From: JAEUMW01 sp963734295
Lineage (GTDB): Bacteria > Pseudomonadota > Gammaproteobacteria > Burkholderiales > JAEUMW01
DNA: 64,000 nucleotides
Direction: 5' to 3'
Assembly (NCBI GenBank): GCA_963734295.1
Contig: CAVTGS010000012.1
Span: 1 to 64,000, forward strand
Shown one piece after another: positions 21,763 through 30,990 of this stretch (positions within the stretch are counted from its first letter, which is position 1; each line of letters begins with the position of its first letter). The notes below the pieces were generated by a model. It saw only the letters and a program-made list of their open reading frames with translations. It ran no database searches and had not been told where the DNA came from. The position numbers and the translations under genes are program-made.

Positions 21763-22666
21763 ATGCGTTCGCCGATCACCGCCGCTGCCCTGGTCCTCGC
21801 GGCCTGCCTCGTCGCCATGCCGGCCGGCGCCCAGGAGCTCACCGGCACCCTCAAGAAGATCAAGGACACGGGCTCGATCACACTCGGACACCGCGAGTCG
21901 TCGATCCCGTTCAGCTATTTCGACGACAAGCAGCAGGTGGTGGGTTATTCGCAGGACTTGGCGATGAAGGTCGTCGATGCGCTCAAGAAACAGCTCAACA
22001 TGCCCAACCTGCAGGTGAAGCTGAATCCGGTGACCTCGCAGACCCGCATTCCCCTGGTGCAAAACGGCACGGTGGACCTCGAGTGCGGCTCCACGACCAA
22101 CAATACCGAACGCCAGAAGCAGGTCGCCTTCTCCAATTCCATCTTCATCATCGGCACGCGGCTTCTGACGAAGAAGACGTCGGGCATCAAGGATTTTCCC
22201 GACCTCGCCGGCAAGACCGTCGTCACCACCGCCGGCACCACGTCCGAGCGTCTGCATCCGCAAGATGAACGAAGACAAGAAGATGGGCATGAACATCATC
22301 AGCGCGAAGGACCATGCCGAGTCCTTCCTGATCCTGGAATCGGGCCGCGCCAGTCGCGTTCATGATGGACGACGCGCTGCTCTACGGCGAGCGCGCGAAG
22401 TCGAAGAATCCGGACGAGCTGGTGGTGGTCGGCACGCCGCAGTCCTTCGAGGCCTACGGCTGCATGATGCGCAGGGACGATCCCGCAGTTCAAGAAGGCG
22501 GTGGACGATGCGCTCGCGGCGGTCATGAAGAGCGGCGAGGTCGAGAAGATCTATGCGAAGTGGTTCCTGAGCCCGATTCCGCCGCACGGTGTCAATCTCA
22601 ACTTCCCGCTTGAGCCCCGAGCTTCAGGCCTTGTTCAAGAACCCGAACGACAAGGCCTTCGAGTAG
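21763..22666 (+). CDS. gltI: glutamate/aspartate ABC transporter substrate-binding protein (four frame breaks)
   Basis: Periplasmic binding protein of the polar amino acid family, about 300 residues when repaired. Signal peptide ITAAALVLAACLVAMPAGA, then DTGSITLGHRESSIPFSYFD, LVQNGTVDLECGSTTNNTER, and after the breaks KMNEDKKMGMNIISAKDHAE, MMDDALLYGERAKSKNPDEL, VMKSGEVEKIYAKWFLSPIP and FKNPNDKAFE. Single inserted bases near 22257, 22350, 22487 and 22612 break the frame; removal of each restores the GltI pattern without gaps. The ATG at 21763 is chosen because AAGGAG (21751-21756) sits six bases before it; the ATG at 21757 abuts that site. Confidence 0.85.
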
Positions 22667-22691
22667 GCTCTGGCAGCCCGGATCGAGCAAC

Positions 22692-22721
22692 GGGGGACGC
22701 GCACGTGCGGTCCCCTTTTTT
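22692..22721 (+). terminator. hairpin plus U-tract between gltI and gltJ
   Basis: GGGGAC (22693-22698) pairs with GTCCCC (22710-22715) around a GC-rich loop, followed by six T. Placed between the binding-protein gene and the permease genes, it likely stops part of the transcription so that the binding protein is made in excess. Confidence 0.65.
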
Positions 22722-22744
22722 GTCTCGGATGAGGAGGGCCTGAG

Positions 22745-23492
22745 ATGAACTACGCCTGGAACTGGGGCGTCCTCCTGCAGAAGACCCCGGATGGTGCGGC
22801 GACCTATGTCGACTGGCTGATCTCCGGCTTGGGCTGGACCATCTCGGTGGCGCTGTCGGCCTGGGTGCTGGCGCTCGCGCTCGGCGCGGTGCTCGGCGTG
22901 ATGCGCACGGTGCCCAACAAGTGGCTGTCCGGCATCGCCACCGCCTATGTCGAGATCTTCCGCAACGTCCCGCTGCTGGTGCAGTTGTTCATCTGGTACT
23001 TCGTCGTGCCCGAAATCCTGCCGTTCGGTCTCGGCGACAGGGTCAAGCAGATGGACCCGACCCTGAACGCCTTCCTCACCTCGTTCATCTGCCTCGGACT
23101 GTTTACCGCTGCACGCGTGTGCGAGCAGGTGCGCGCCGGTATCGACTCCCTGGCGAAAGGGCAGAAGAATGCCGGGCTGGCCATGGGCCTCACGCTCTGG
23201 CAGACCTACAAGTTCGTGCTGTTGCCGATGGCATTTCGCATCGTTATTCCGCCGCTTGGGCAGCGAGTTCATGAACGTCTTCAAGAACTCGTCGGTCGCG
23301 CTCACCATCGGCCTGCTCGAGCTCACCGCGCAAAGCCGGCAGATCGCCGAGTACACGGCGAATACCTTCGAGGCCTTCATCGCCGCCACCGTGCTCTATA
23401 TCGCCATCACGTTGACCGCGGTGACGATCATGCGCTGGCTGGAGCAGCACTTCCGCGTCCCGGGCTACATCTCGGGAGGAGGCGGAAAATGA
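22745..23492 (+). CDS. gltJ: glutamate/aspartate ABC transporter permease (one frame break)
   Basis: Inner-membrane permease of about 248 residues, HisM/GltJ type. Membrane segments include WTISVALSAWVLALALGAVLG and the N-terminal family motif YVEIFRNVPLLVQLFIWYF; the EAA-loop region is LAMGLTLWQTYKFVLLPMAFRIVIPPLG. One extra G near 23263 breaks the frame; removing it gives PPLGSEFMNVFKNSSVALTI, the conserved continuation. The stop codon overlaps the ATG of gltK (ATGA). Confidence 0.85.
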
Positions 23493-24168
23493 GCTACGAC
23501 TTCGACTGGAGCTCGATTCCCGGGTGCGATCCCGTTCCTGCTGCAAGGGCATGGGTCTGTCGCTCACGCTGCTCGCGCTTGCCATGATCGGCGGCATCGT
23601 CTTCGGCACGCTCCTCGCGCTGATGCGCCTGTCGCCCATCAAGCCCGTCGCATGGTTCGCGGGCGCGTACGTCAATCTGTTCCGCTCGATCCCGCTGATC
23701 CTCGTGATCTTCTGGTTCTACTTTCTGGTGCCCTTCATCATCGCGGGTATCAGCGGTCAGCCGGCCACGGTCGGACCGTTCTACTCCGCGCTGATCGCGT
23801 TCATGATCTTCGAGGCGGCGTATTACTGCGAGATCATCCGCGCCGGCATCCAGAGCATCCCGCGCGGGCAGGTGTCCGCCGCCTACGCCACGGGCATGAC
23901 CTACGCCCAGGCGATGCGCTACGTGATCCTGCCGCAGGCGTTCCGCAACATGGTTCCGCTGCTGCTCACCCAGAGCATCATCCTGTTCCAGGACACTTCG
24001 CTCGTGTACGTGGTCAGTCTGCCGGATTTCCTCGGCGTGGCAGGCAAGGTCGGGCAGCGCGACGGGCGGCTGGTGGAGATGTACCTGTTTGCCGCGCTCG
24101 TCTATTTCCTGATGTGCTACGGGGCATCCTATGTCGTGAAGCGACTCCAGAAGAGGTACGCCGTATGA
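23489..24168 (+). CDS. gltK: glutamate/aspartate ABC transporter permease (two frame breaks)
   Basis: Second permease of the same importer, about 226 residues. N-terminus MSYDFDWSSIPG, then AIPFLLQG and MGLSLTLLALAMIGGIVFG lie in three successive frames, broken by inserted bases near 23522 and 23550. The rest is intact: YVNLFRSIPLILVIFWFYF, the EAA loop YATGMTYAQAMRYVILPQAF, and FQDTSLVYVVSLPDFL. The start overlaps the gltJ stop, and its own stop overlaps the gltL start, so the three genes are translationally coupled. Confidence 0.85.
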
Positions 24169-24900
24169 GCATGATCGAGATCAGGAACGTGTCGAAGTTC
24201 TACGGCGAGTTCCAGGTGCTCAAGGACTGCACGACCAACGTCGAGAAAGGCGAGGTGGTCGTCGTCTGCGGACCTTCGGGCTCCGGCAAGAGCACGCTCA
24301 TCAAGGCGGTCAACGGGCTCGAACCTTTCCAGGAGGGCGAAATCGTCCTGAACGGGATCTCGGTGGGGGACCGGAAGACCAATCTTGCGCAGCTGCGCTC
24401 GCAAGGTCGGCATGGTGTTCCAGCACTTCGAGCTGTTCCCGCACATGAGCATCCTCGACAACCTGACCCTGGCCCAGATCAAGGTGCTCGGCCGCTCGAA
24501 GGAGGAGGCGACGGCGAAGGGATTGAAGCTGCTCGAGCGTGTCGGCCTCACGATTCAAGCGAGCAAGTATCCGGGTCAGCTCTCCGGCGGTCAGCAGCAG
24601 CGGGTCGCGATCGCCCGCGCGCTCGCGATGGATCCGATCGCGATGCTGTTCGACGAGCCCACGTCCGCCCTCGATCCGGAAATGATCAACGAAGTGCTCG
24701 ATGTGATGACCGAGCTCGCGAAGGAAGGCATGACGATGATGGTGGTCACCCACGAGATGGGATTCGCGCGCAAGGTGGCGCATCGGGTCATCTTCATGGA
24801 CCACGGCGCCATCGTCGAGGACCGGTCGAAGGACGACTTCTTCACCCAGGCGCAGACGGAGCGGGCGCAGCAGTTTCTCGCCAAGATTCTCCATCACTGA
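24165..24900 (+). CDS. gltL: glutamate/aspartate ABC transporter ATPase (one frame break)
   Basis: ATP-binding subunit, about 244 residues. Walker A GPSGSGKST, Q-loop in MVFQHFELFPHMS, signature LSGGQQQRVAIARAL, Walker B AMLFDEPTSALDP and switch histidine VVTHEMGF are all present. One inserted C near 24402 (RS then KVGMVFQ) breaks the frame between Walker A and the Q-loop. It completes a gltIJKL importer for acidic amino acids. The 3' end is convergent with, and may overlap, the bufC gene. Confidence 0.85.
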
Positions 24901-25694
24901 GGCGCTCGGCGGCGCCGTCGCGCAGCCCGGCGACGAGACCGTCCTCGATCCATCGGCGCAGCAGCACCGCAGCCCGGGCCGGGGTCTCCGTCTCCGGCAC
25001 GTGGGTCAGCGAGTCCCGCGCAGAGTTCGGCGAACGTCGCGGCCGCGGCGGCACGATCGAGCGCTTCGGCTTCGTCCCGGTCCAGCCGTCGATAGAGCAC
25101 GCCGAGCTCTTTGCGCCAGACGATCCAGGACGCGTTCTCGTACCCCGCAGTCGCGACGGGCGGCAGGGGTGCCCCCGCCATTGCAGCCTTCCAGAGTTCG
25201 GGCACCGGCAGCGGCACCTCCACCCGGCGCACCGAAGGATGCAGCGCGAACACGAGCCGCGGCCAGGACGCGGGCGGCACGCAGGCCATGTCTTCCGCCG
25301 TGACGGCGTGCGCATCGGCCGCATCGAACGCACCGGCGATGGCCCACTCGAAGGCGGCGAGGCTCGCGCCCGGCGTGTCGTCGAGATCGCATCGAGCGCG
25401 CATGAACTCGGCGAGCTCTGCGCCGTACCAGCGCAGGTTGAAGTAAGGCGAGGGATGCGCCTCCACGAACGCCCGCGCGAGGGCGTCGAAACGATCCTCT
25501 CCCAACACCGCTCGGGTGGCCGGGTAATCCGTGGCGAGCGACTCGATCAGGCGCAGCCGGTAGCCCTCGCGGTAGATGGCGAAGCGCGTGCGCCGGTCGC
25601 CGCTCGGGGGCGCGGCGATGGCCCGCGGCACCCGGTCACCGTGGCTCAGAACCGCGCCGGCGAAAGCCAGCTGAAACGCCCGGAGCGATCTCAT
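24842..25694 (-). CDS. bufC: BufC/HvfC-type partner protein (DUF2063; frameshifted)
   Basis: Partner of the MNIO enzyme encoded just upstream; in known systems it binds the precursor peptide and helps the enzyme modify it. The DUF2063 N-terminal domain is recognisable: RTRFAIYREGYRLRLIESLATDYPA, FVEAHPSPYFNLRWYG. The second half is divergent, as usual. One inserted base near 25012 breaks the frame; after repair the protein ends with VLLRRWIEDGLVAGL, a normal family end, and the stop lies at 24842, overlapping gltL by 59 bases. If a further error exists the stop could instead be at 24894. The ATG at 25694 overlaps the bufB stop (ATGA). Confidence 0.75.
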
Positions 25695-26527
25695 GCCGCG
25701 CGCCGTTCCAGGATCGGTGCCGCGATGCCGCGCGCTGCGTCGAGCTCCACGAGCAGCTCTTCGAGGTCGGGGATGCGGTCGTCGCGCTCGATCATGGTCG
25801 GCACCGGGCCGAAGCGCCCGATGGCGCGGCCATACAGGGACCACACGTCCGGCACGACCGGCGCGTCGTGGGTGTCGATCACGTGGTCGCCGTTGTCGGT
25901 GTGACCGGCGAGGTGGATCTGGCGCACCCGATCGCGCGGCAGGGCGTCGAGATATTCGATCGGATCGAATCCGTGGTTGCGGCTGCTCACGTAGACGTTG
26001 TTGACATCGAGCAGAATGCCGCAATCGGCTGCTTCGGCAAGTCGCGCCAGAAACGCCCACTCGGGCATCTCCGACGCGCGAAATGTCACGTAGCTCGACG
26101 CGTTCTCGAGCAGGATGCGCGCGCCGAGGAAATCCTGCACCGCATGCACCCGGTCGACGACGTGGCGCAGCGCCGCCTCGGTCCAGGGCAGCGGCAGCAG
26201 GTCGTGCAGATTCGTGCCGTTCACGCCCGTCCAGCAGAGGTGATCGGAGATCCACGCAGGCTCGATGCGCCGGGCGAGCGCCCGCAGCTGTCGCAGGTAG
26301 TCCGTGTCGAGCGGGTCGGTCGCGGCGATGGACAGCGAGACGCCGTGCAGCACCAGAGGATAATCCGCGCGCACGCGCTCGAGGTAGTGCAGCGGCTTGC
26401 CGCCGGGAACGAGGTAGTTCTCGGTCAGCGCCTCGAACCAGTCGACGCGCGGGCGGGTCGAGAGGATCGACTCGTAATGCGGCGCGCGCAGTCCGAGGCC
26501 GAAGCCGGAGACGGGCTTTCCGTGCAT
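25691..26527 (-). CDS. bufB: BufB/HvfB-type multinuclear non-haem iron oxidase (DUF692/MNIO)
   Basis: 278 residues, TIM-barrel MNIO enzyme. In characterised relatives (MbnB, BufB) such enzymes oxidise cysteines of a small peptide into heterocycles. Visible marks: GFGLGLRAPHYESIL, ENYLVPGGKPLHYLE, LVLHGVSLSIAATDPL, WISDHLCWTG, ILLENASSYV, LLDVNNVYVSSRNHGF and IHLAGHTDNGDHVIDTH, which supply the histidine, aspartate and asparagine ligands expected for the iron cluster. The start at 26527 begins the conserved region; the frame runs open further upstream through the peptide gene and is not used. 56 bases downstream of bufA2. Confidence 0.85.
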   Translation of the reverse strand: MHGKPVSGFGLGLRAPHYESILSTRPRVDWFEALTENYLVPGGKPLHYLERVRADYPLVLHGVSLSIAATDPLDTDYLRQLRALARRIEPAWISDHLCWTGVNGTNLHDLLPLPWTEAALRHVVDRVHAVQDFLGARILLENASSYVTFRASEMPEWAFLARLAEAADCGILLDVNNVYVSSRNHGFDPIEYLDALPRDRVRQIHLAGHTDNGDHVIDTHDAPVVPDVWSLYGRAIGRFGPVPTMIERDDRIPDLEELLVELDAARGIAAPILERRAA

Positions 26528-26583
26528 GGATCGCAGGGCGGCTGCGGTGGGTGGCGCCGGGACACCGCCCACCGACTGTGGCC

Positions 26584-26844
26584 CTACATCTTCACGACCT
26601 TGCCGCCTTTCGCGGCGCAGTCCTTTTCGGTGGTGTGGACCCAGCCCTGGCCCTTGCAGCCGTTCTTGCCGCCGCAGTCGTTCTTCGCGGTCTTGCAGGC
26701 GCCCTGGCCCTTGCAGCCGTTGATACCCGCGCACTGCACCTTCGCTTCTTCCGCAGCGCTGGCGGTGCCGAGGGTGGCCGTGGCGAACAGCGCAGCCGCG
26801 GCAGCGGCCAGGGCAGCGCCGGTCATCTTGCTCGATACGTTCAT
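26584..26844 (-). CDS. bufA2: BufA2-type bufferin precursor peptide
   Basis: 86 residues. A Sec signal peptide (SSKMTGAALAAAAAALFATATLGTASA) is followed by a mature region of about 57 residues with six cysteines. The pattern is VQCAGINGCKGQGACK, then NDCGGKNGCKGQGWV, then EKDC, typical of the BufA2 group. In known bufferins such cysteines are converted by BufB/BufC to sulfur heterocycles that bind copper in the periplasm; here this is inferred from homology. GGAGGAG lies 6 bases before the ATG at 26844. First gene of bufA2-bufB-bufC; transcription probably starts in the 188-base gap shared with the ACT gene. Confidence 0.85.
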   Translation of the reverse strand: MNVSSKMTGAALAAAAAALFATATLGTASAAEEAKVQCAGINGCKGQGACKTAKNDCGGKNGCKGQGWVHTTEKDCAAKGGKVVKM

Positions 26845-27032
26845 GGGTGCTCCTCCGAGTTCGTTGGGGGGATGCGCCAGGGGAATCCGCTCTGACGCCG
26901 TGTGCTGGTACGCTCGGGACGCTGGAACGGATGCACCGGCGCCAACTTCCCTTTGCGAAAAGCGGAGGGTACTGCTATTTAGCAAACTGGAACACGTAGA
27001 ACACGACCGTCTCACGAGCGGGGGAGAGGTTC

Positions 27033-27443
27033 ATGGCTGACAACATACAGAAAGTGACGTATTTCATCTGCAACCGGCCCAACAAGCCTGGCGAGGGCGC
27101 GCATCTGCTCAAGCAGCTGAAGGAGGCGGGGGTCAATCTCTACGCCTTCCACGGTTTCCCGAGCGGTCGCCGCGCCCAGATCGACCTGGTGCCGGAGGAC
27201 GCGACCCTGTTCCGAAAGGTCGCGAGAAAGCTCGGAATCGAGCTCGAAGAGACCAAGACCGGCTTCCTGGTGCGCGGCAAGGATCGGGTCGGCGCGATCG
27301 TGGGGATGCTGGAAACGCTGGCCGCCTCCGACATCAACATCACCGCGATCGACGCCGTGGCAGCGGGTGCCGGAAGATTCGGTGCGATCTTCTGGGTCAA
27401 GCCGCAGGACGTGACGCGCACTTCGAAACTGCTGGGCGTCTGA
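27033..27443 (+). CDS. ACT-domain protein
   Basis: 136 residues in two similar halves. The first starts TYFICNRPNKPGEGAHLLKQLKEAGVNLYAF and the second has DRVGAIVGMLETLAASDINITAIDAVAAG. Both follow the ACT pattern in which a glycine between strand and helix, followed by a locally repeated fold, binds small ligands such as amino acids. No catalytic domain is attached, so a regulatory or sensor role is likely but the ligand is unknown. GGGGGAGAGG precedes the ATG. Divergent from the bufferin operon. Confidence 0.7.
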   Translation: MADNIQKVTYFICNRPNKPGEGAHLLKQLKEAGVNLYAFHGFPSGRRAQIDLVPEDATLFRKVARKLGIELEETKTGFLVRGKDRVGAIVGMLETLAASDINITAIDAVAAGAGRFGAIFWVKPQDVTRTSKLLGV

Positions 27444-27451
27444 GCGGCGCC

Positions 27452-28366
27452 TCAGGCGGCAGCGACCACCGGGTTGCGCAGGCAGCCGATTCCTTCGACC
27501 TCGGTTTCCAGGACATCGCCCGGCGCGAGGAACTCCGGCGGCGTGCGGGCGAACCCCACGCCCTGCGGCGTGCCCGTGGACAGCACGTCGCCCGGCTCGA
27601 GCGTCATCCCGAGCGAGAGCTCGGCGATCAGCCGCGGCAGCGAAAAGTACATGTGGGTGGTGCGGGAGTCCTGCTTGGTGACGCCATTCACCCTTGCTGT
27701 GACGCGCAGGTTGCCGCCGTCGAGCTCGTCGCGGGTGACGAGGCACGGGCCCATCGGGCAGGTGCCGTCGAGGCTCTTGCCTTTCAGCCACTGGCCGCCG
27801 TGCCGGCGCTGCAGGTCGCGGGCGGAGACGTCGTTCACGACCGTGTAGCCGAAGACGTGGTCCATGGCATCGGCCTCGGCGATGTTCTTCCCGCGTCGGC
27901 CGATCACGACCGCGAGCTCGACCTCCCAGTCCAGCTTGGTCGTCACGCGCGCATCCAACGGAATCGGATCGAACGGGCCGATTACCGCCGTCGCCGCTTT
28001 GCTGAAGAAGACGGGATGCTGCGGCAAGTCGTCGCCGGTCTTGCGCACCGCTTCGCCCTCCTGGAAGTGCTCGAGATAGTTCCAGCCGACGCAGAACACG
28101 TTCTTGCGCGGCCGCGGGATCGGGGCGAGCAGGCGCACCGCGGCCTGCGGCGTCGGTACTGTCGACGGCGCCGCGGCGAGGCGATGCAGCGCGTCGAGGG
28201 CAGGGTCGCCCGCGGCGATCAGGGACACCATGTCGAAGGCGTCGAAGGGTAACGTTATGCGCAGGCGCGAGGCGGTGGCGCCGACGTCCACGATGCCGCC
28301 GTCTGCGGTGAGCACGCCCACGCGGGGCACGGGCGAGACCTCGGTAGCAAACGTCACCAAACGCAT
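27452..28366 (-). CDS. fumarylacetoacetate hydrolase family protein
   Basis: 304 residues. FAH-fold C-C bond hydrolases or hydratases act in aromatic and hydroxy-acid breakdown. The metal-binding core is visible: KNVFCVGWNYLEHFQEGE, LDWEVELAVVIGRRGKN with the E-x-E pair, YTVVNDVSARDLQ, and the C-terminal LSTGTPQGVGFARTPP with GDVLETEVEGIG. The start at 28366 (MRLVTFATE) has GAGGGAGA upstream and is preferred to the longer frame. The substrate cannot be fixed; fumarylpyruvate or an acylpyruvate are possible. Its 3' end faces the ACT gene 8 bases away. Confidence 0.85.
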   Translation of the reverse strand: MRLVTFATEVSPVPRVGVLTADGGIVDVGATASRLRITLPFDAFDMVSLIAAGDPALDALHRLAAAPSTVPTPQAAVRLLAPIPRPRKNVFCVGWNYLEHFQEGEAVRKTGDDLPQHPVFFSKAATAVIGPFDPIPLDARVTTKLDWEVELAVVIGRRGKNIAEADAMDHVFGYTVVNDVSARDLQRRHGGQWLKGKSLDGTCPMGPCLVTRDELDGGNLRVTARVNGVTKQDSRTTHMYFSLPRLIAELSLGMTLEPGDVLSTGTPQGVGFARTPPEFLAPGDVLETEVEGIGCLRNPVVAAA

Positions 28367-28412
28367 GAGAATCTCCCTCGGTTGGCCGGAAAGAGGCCGC
28401 ATCAAGCGGGAG

Positions 28413-28418
28413 TATAAT
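28413..28418 (+). promoter_or_regulatory. candidate -10 box for the SDR gene
   Basis: A perfect TATAAT, 75 bases before the ATG at 28494, in the divergent gap with the FAH gene. No clear -35 box is visible at the right distance. Confidence 0.35.
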
Positions 28419-28493
28419 CCGGACTAAGAAAGACGATCGCTGGCAGGCGCGTACTCGCGCTGGCGCGGTCGGAACGAACGGAGCAGCAAGCAG

Positions 28494-29201
28494 ATGACAC
28501 GACCGAAGGTTGCGGTGGTCACGGGCGGGAACCGCGGCATCGGGTTCGAGATCTGCCGGCAACTCGCGGGACTCGGGATGCCGGTCGTGCTCGCAAGCCG
28601 CGATCCCGCCAAAGGTGAGGCGGCGATCGCGAAGCTCGCCGAGTCGGGTCTGCGCGAGGTCGCGTGCTATCCGCTCGACGTGACGAGCGAGGCGAGCGCT
28701 GCCGCATTCTGCGCCTGGGTGGACCGGCAGTACGGCGCGTGCGATGTGCTCGTGAACAATGCCGGCATCCTGGACCCGCGGGGGGGACGCGTGATGACGA
28801 CGTCTCTTGCCACGCTGCGGGAGGTGCTGGCGACAAACGTCGAGGGGCCGTTTCTCCTGGCGCGAGGGATCGTGCCGCTGATGCAGCGGGGTGAGTTCGG
28901 TCGCATCGTGAACATTTCGAGCGGCCTGGGGCAGCTGGCGGAGATGGGGGCGGGCACGCCCGCCTACCGTATCTCGAAGGCGGCGCTGAACGCGCTGACG
29001 CGAACCTTGGCGGCGGAGTTGAACGGCACCAACATCCTCGTCAATGCCGTGTGCCCCGGCTGGGTGCGGACCGACATGGGGGGGCCGCACGCGTTGCGTT
29101 CGGTGGAGCAGGGGGCGGAAACCGCGATCTGGCTCGCGACGCTGCCGGACGGCGGGCCAACCGGCGGCTTCTTCCGCGATCGCAGGGCGATTCCCTGGTG
29201 A
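28494..29201 (+). CDS. short-chain dehydrogenase/reductase
   Basis: 235 residues, classical SDR. The cofactor motif TGGNRGIG sits at residues 10-17, then NNAG, the catalytic serine in IVNISSGLG, and the Y-x3-K pair in AYRISKAAL. The order SRDP after the second strand favours NADPH. Overall it looks like plant/animal carbonyl-reductase-like SDRs (VCPGWVRTDMGGPHA, GAETAIWLATLPDGGPTGGFF). The substrate is unknown. Single gene, divergent from the FAH-family hydrolase. Confidence 0.85.
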   Translation: MTRPKVAVVTGGNRGIGFEICRQLAGLGMPVVLASRDPAKGEAAIAKLAESGLREVACYPLDVTSEASAAAFCAWVDRQYGACDVLVNNAGILDPRGGRVMTTSLATLREVLATNVEGPFLLARGIVPLMQRGEFGRIVNISSGLGQLAEMGAGTPAYRISKAALNALTRTLAAELNGTNILVNAVCPGWVRTDMGGPHALRSVEQGAETAIWLATLPDGGPTGGFFRDRRAIPW

Positions 29202-29275
29202 TTTCAGGAGGGCGCGGCCGGGAGGGGCTGACTCGAGAGGAAGGGGCCGCCGCCCGCCGAGCCTTCGGCGAGTGC

Positions 29276-29524
29276 CTACTTGATGTTCAGGATCGCCATC
29301 GCCTTGGCGAGGGTGTCGACCGACTCCTGGTGCTTGCCTTCGTCGTGCAAGGTCGCCCCTTCGGCGCGATATTTCTTGATTTCCGCCAATTGTGCTGGGG
29401 TGAGCTTCGGATTCTTCGCGAGTGCAGCGTCGATCTTCTGCATGTCCTCGGGGCAGTGAAAGGCGAATGCACCGGTGGTCGCCAGTGCCAGGATCGCAGC
29501 GGCGAGGGCGCGTCGAATGCGCAT
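29276..29524 (-). CDS. small exported HCP-motif protein of unknown function
   Basis: 82 residues: signal peptide IRRALAAAILALATTGAFA, then FHCPEDMQKIDAALAKNPKL and a helical KYRAEGATLHDEGKHQESVD region. The single Cys beside His may bind a metal. I recognise it only as a small periplasmic protein type seen in beta-proteobacteria; no function is known to me. The start at 29524 has AAGGAG about 8 bases upstream. Convergent with the SDR gene. Confidence 0.75.
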   Translation of the reverse strand: MRIRRALAAAILALATTGAFAFHCPEDMQKIDAALAKNPKLTPAQLAEIKKYRAEGATLHDEGKHQESVDTLAKAMAILNIK

Positions 29525-29646
29525 GTTTCTCTCCTTCGTGCGTGGGTCGGGAGGAACTCCCAATGCGGATCGACAGTCTGGTAAGAATGTCGTTCAATTC
29601 GATTGGCCGTTATGCTATTGCGCACAGCTCTTGCGTGGGTCCAGGC

Positions 29647-30297
29647 ATGTTGATTGAGAATAGTGCAGTTCTTTCCCCCGATCGGCCGATCCGGGGCGTG
29701 ACACGCGAGTGGCTCTCAGCGCGGCTCGCCGCGCAAGGCGACGACGCGCCCCGACTGCAGGGGGACGTGCTCGAGCGGGTCGCGGCCGCGCAGGGCGATG
29801 CGATCGCCGCAGCGGTGTTGGTGCCGATCGTGAATCGCGCGACGGGTCCGACCCTGCTCCTTACGCAGCGTACCGCTCACCTGGCCGACCACGCCGGCCA
29901 AGTGAGTTTCCCGGGTGGTCGCGCCGAACCGGAGGATGCGGATCGCATCGACACCGCACTGCGCGAAGCCGCGGAGGAGATCGGCCTTGCGCCGTGTCAG
30001 GTCGAGGTGCTCGGTCTGCTGCCGGAGTACTGGACGATTACGGGCTACCGGGTAACGCCGGTCGTAGGTTGGGTAGAGCCGCCGCTTTCCCTTACCCTCG
30101 ACAGCTACGAAGTGGCGGAGGCGTTCGAGGTGCCGCTCGAGTTCCTGATGGATCCGGCGTCGCACGAGCAGCGCAGCTACGATTATCAGGGGCGCCGCCG
30201 CTCCTGTTTCGCGATGCCCTACGACGGCCGCCTCATCTGGGGTGCAACGGCGGCGATGATCGTCAATCTGCACCGGGTTCTTTCGCACCAGCCGTAG
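29647..30297 (+). CDS. Nudix hydrolase, CoA pyrophosphatase type
   Basis: 216 residues. The Nudix box is present as GGRAEP followed by ALREAAEEIGL, with the UPF0035/CoA-pyrophosphatase element LLTQRTAHLADHAGQVSFPG just before it, and YRVTPVVGWV after it. Such enzymes cleave CoA or its derivatives to 3',5'-ADP and phosphopantetheine. The start at ATG 29647 is chosen because upstream sequence in frame is not conserved in character; the ribosome site is weak, so an earlier start is possible. Confidence 0.85.
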   Translation: MLIENSAVLSPDRPIRGVTREWLSARLAAQGDDAPRLQGDVLERVAAAQGDAIAAAVLVPIVNRATGPTLLLTQRTAHLADHAGQVSFPGGRAEPEDADRIDTALREAAEEIGLAPCQVEVLGLLPEYWTITGYRVTPVVGWVEPPLSLTLDSYEVAEAFEVPLEFLMDPASHEQRSYDYQGRRRSCFAMPYDGRLIWGATAAMIVNLHRVLSHQP

Positions 30298-30462
30298 CTT
30301 CCCTTTGCGCTCGCCCGAGAGGGCGGTTGCAAGGCTCACACTCGCTCCAGACTGCCGCCAGGGCACGAATTCCCGTCGCATTCCGCAATGCTATTGCTGC
30401 GGATCGCCCGAGCCACCACAATAGACTACTTTCTCGAGGGCGGACCGCGCACCGCACCCAAC

Positions 30463-30960
30463 ATGAGTCGAGCGTTCGTAAAGGAATCCGACGAGGATCT
30501 CGTTGCCGACGAGCTGCCGGAGCGGCCGCAAAGCCCCTATCCGAACTACGTCACGCCCACCGGGCTGGCCCGGTTGCAGACCCGATACGCAGAGCTGCAG
30601 GAGCGTCGGGCGCGACTGGTGGCGGCCGACGACCCGCTCTCGAAGCAGCACCTGCGACAGGTGCAGCGCGACCTGCGCTACTTCCAGCAGCGGCTCGAGA
30701 GCGCGATCCTGGTCCCCGTGTCGAGCCAACCCCGCGACGAGGTCCATTTCGGTGCCATGGTCCATGTTGCCGACGAGAACGGCGAGCGCCGCACCTTCGG
30801 CATCGTCGGCGAGGACGAGGCCGACGTGGGAGCGGGCAAGATCAGCTGGGCGTCTCCGCTCGGCAAGGCAATGATCGGCTCGAAGGTCGGGGACAGCGTC
30901 CTTTGGAAGCGTCCTGCCGGCGACACCGAGCTCGAAATCCTCGCCATTCAATACGCCTGA
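30463..30960 (+). CDS. greB: GreB-like transcription elongation factor
   Basis: 165 residues. It rescues backtracked RNA polymerase by stimulating transcript cleavage. N-terminal coiled-coil region YVTPTGLARLQTRYAELQER and a charged helix, then the FKBP-like C-terminal domain with GKISWASPLGKAMIGSKVGD, the GreB signature. The start MSRAFVKESDED is typical of GreB. The tip acidic residues of the coiled coil (VAADDPL) look less standard than the usual pair, so cleavage activity should be checked. It ends 30 bases before the first NtrC-like site. Confidence 0.8.
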   Translation: MSRAFVKESDEDLVADELPERPQSPYPNYVTPTGLARLQTRYAELQERRARLVAADDPLSKQHLRQVQRDLRYFQQRLESAILVPVSSQPRDEVHFGAMVHVADENGERRTFGIVGEDEADVGAGKISWASPLGKAMIGSKVGDSVLWKRPAGDTELEILAIQYA

Positions 30961-30990
30961 TCTCGCCTCTCGGGCCAGGCGCCCGGCGGC

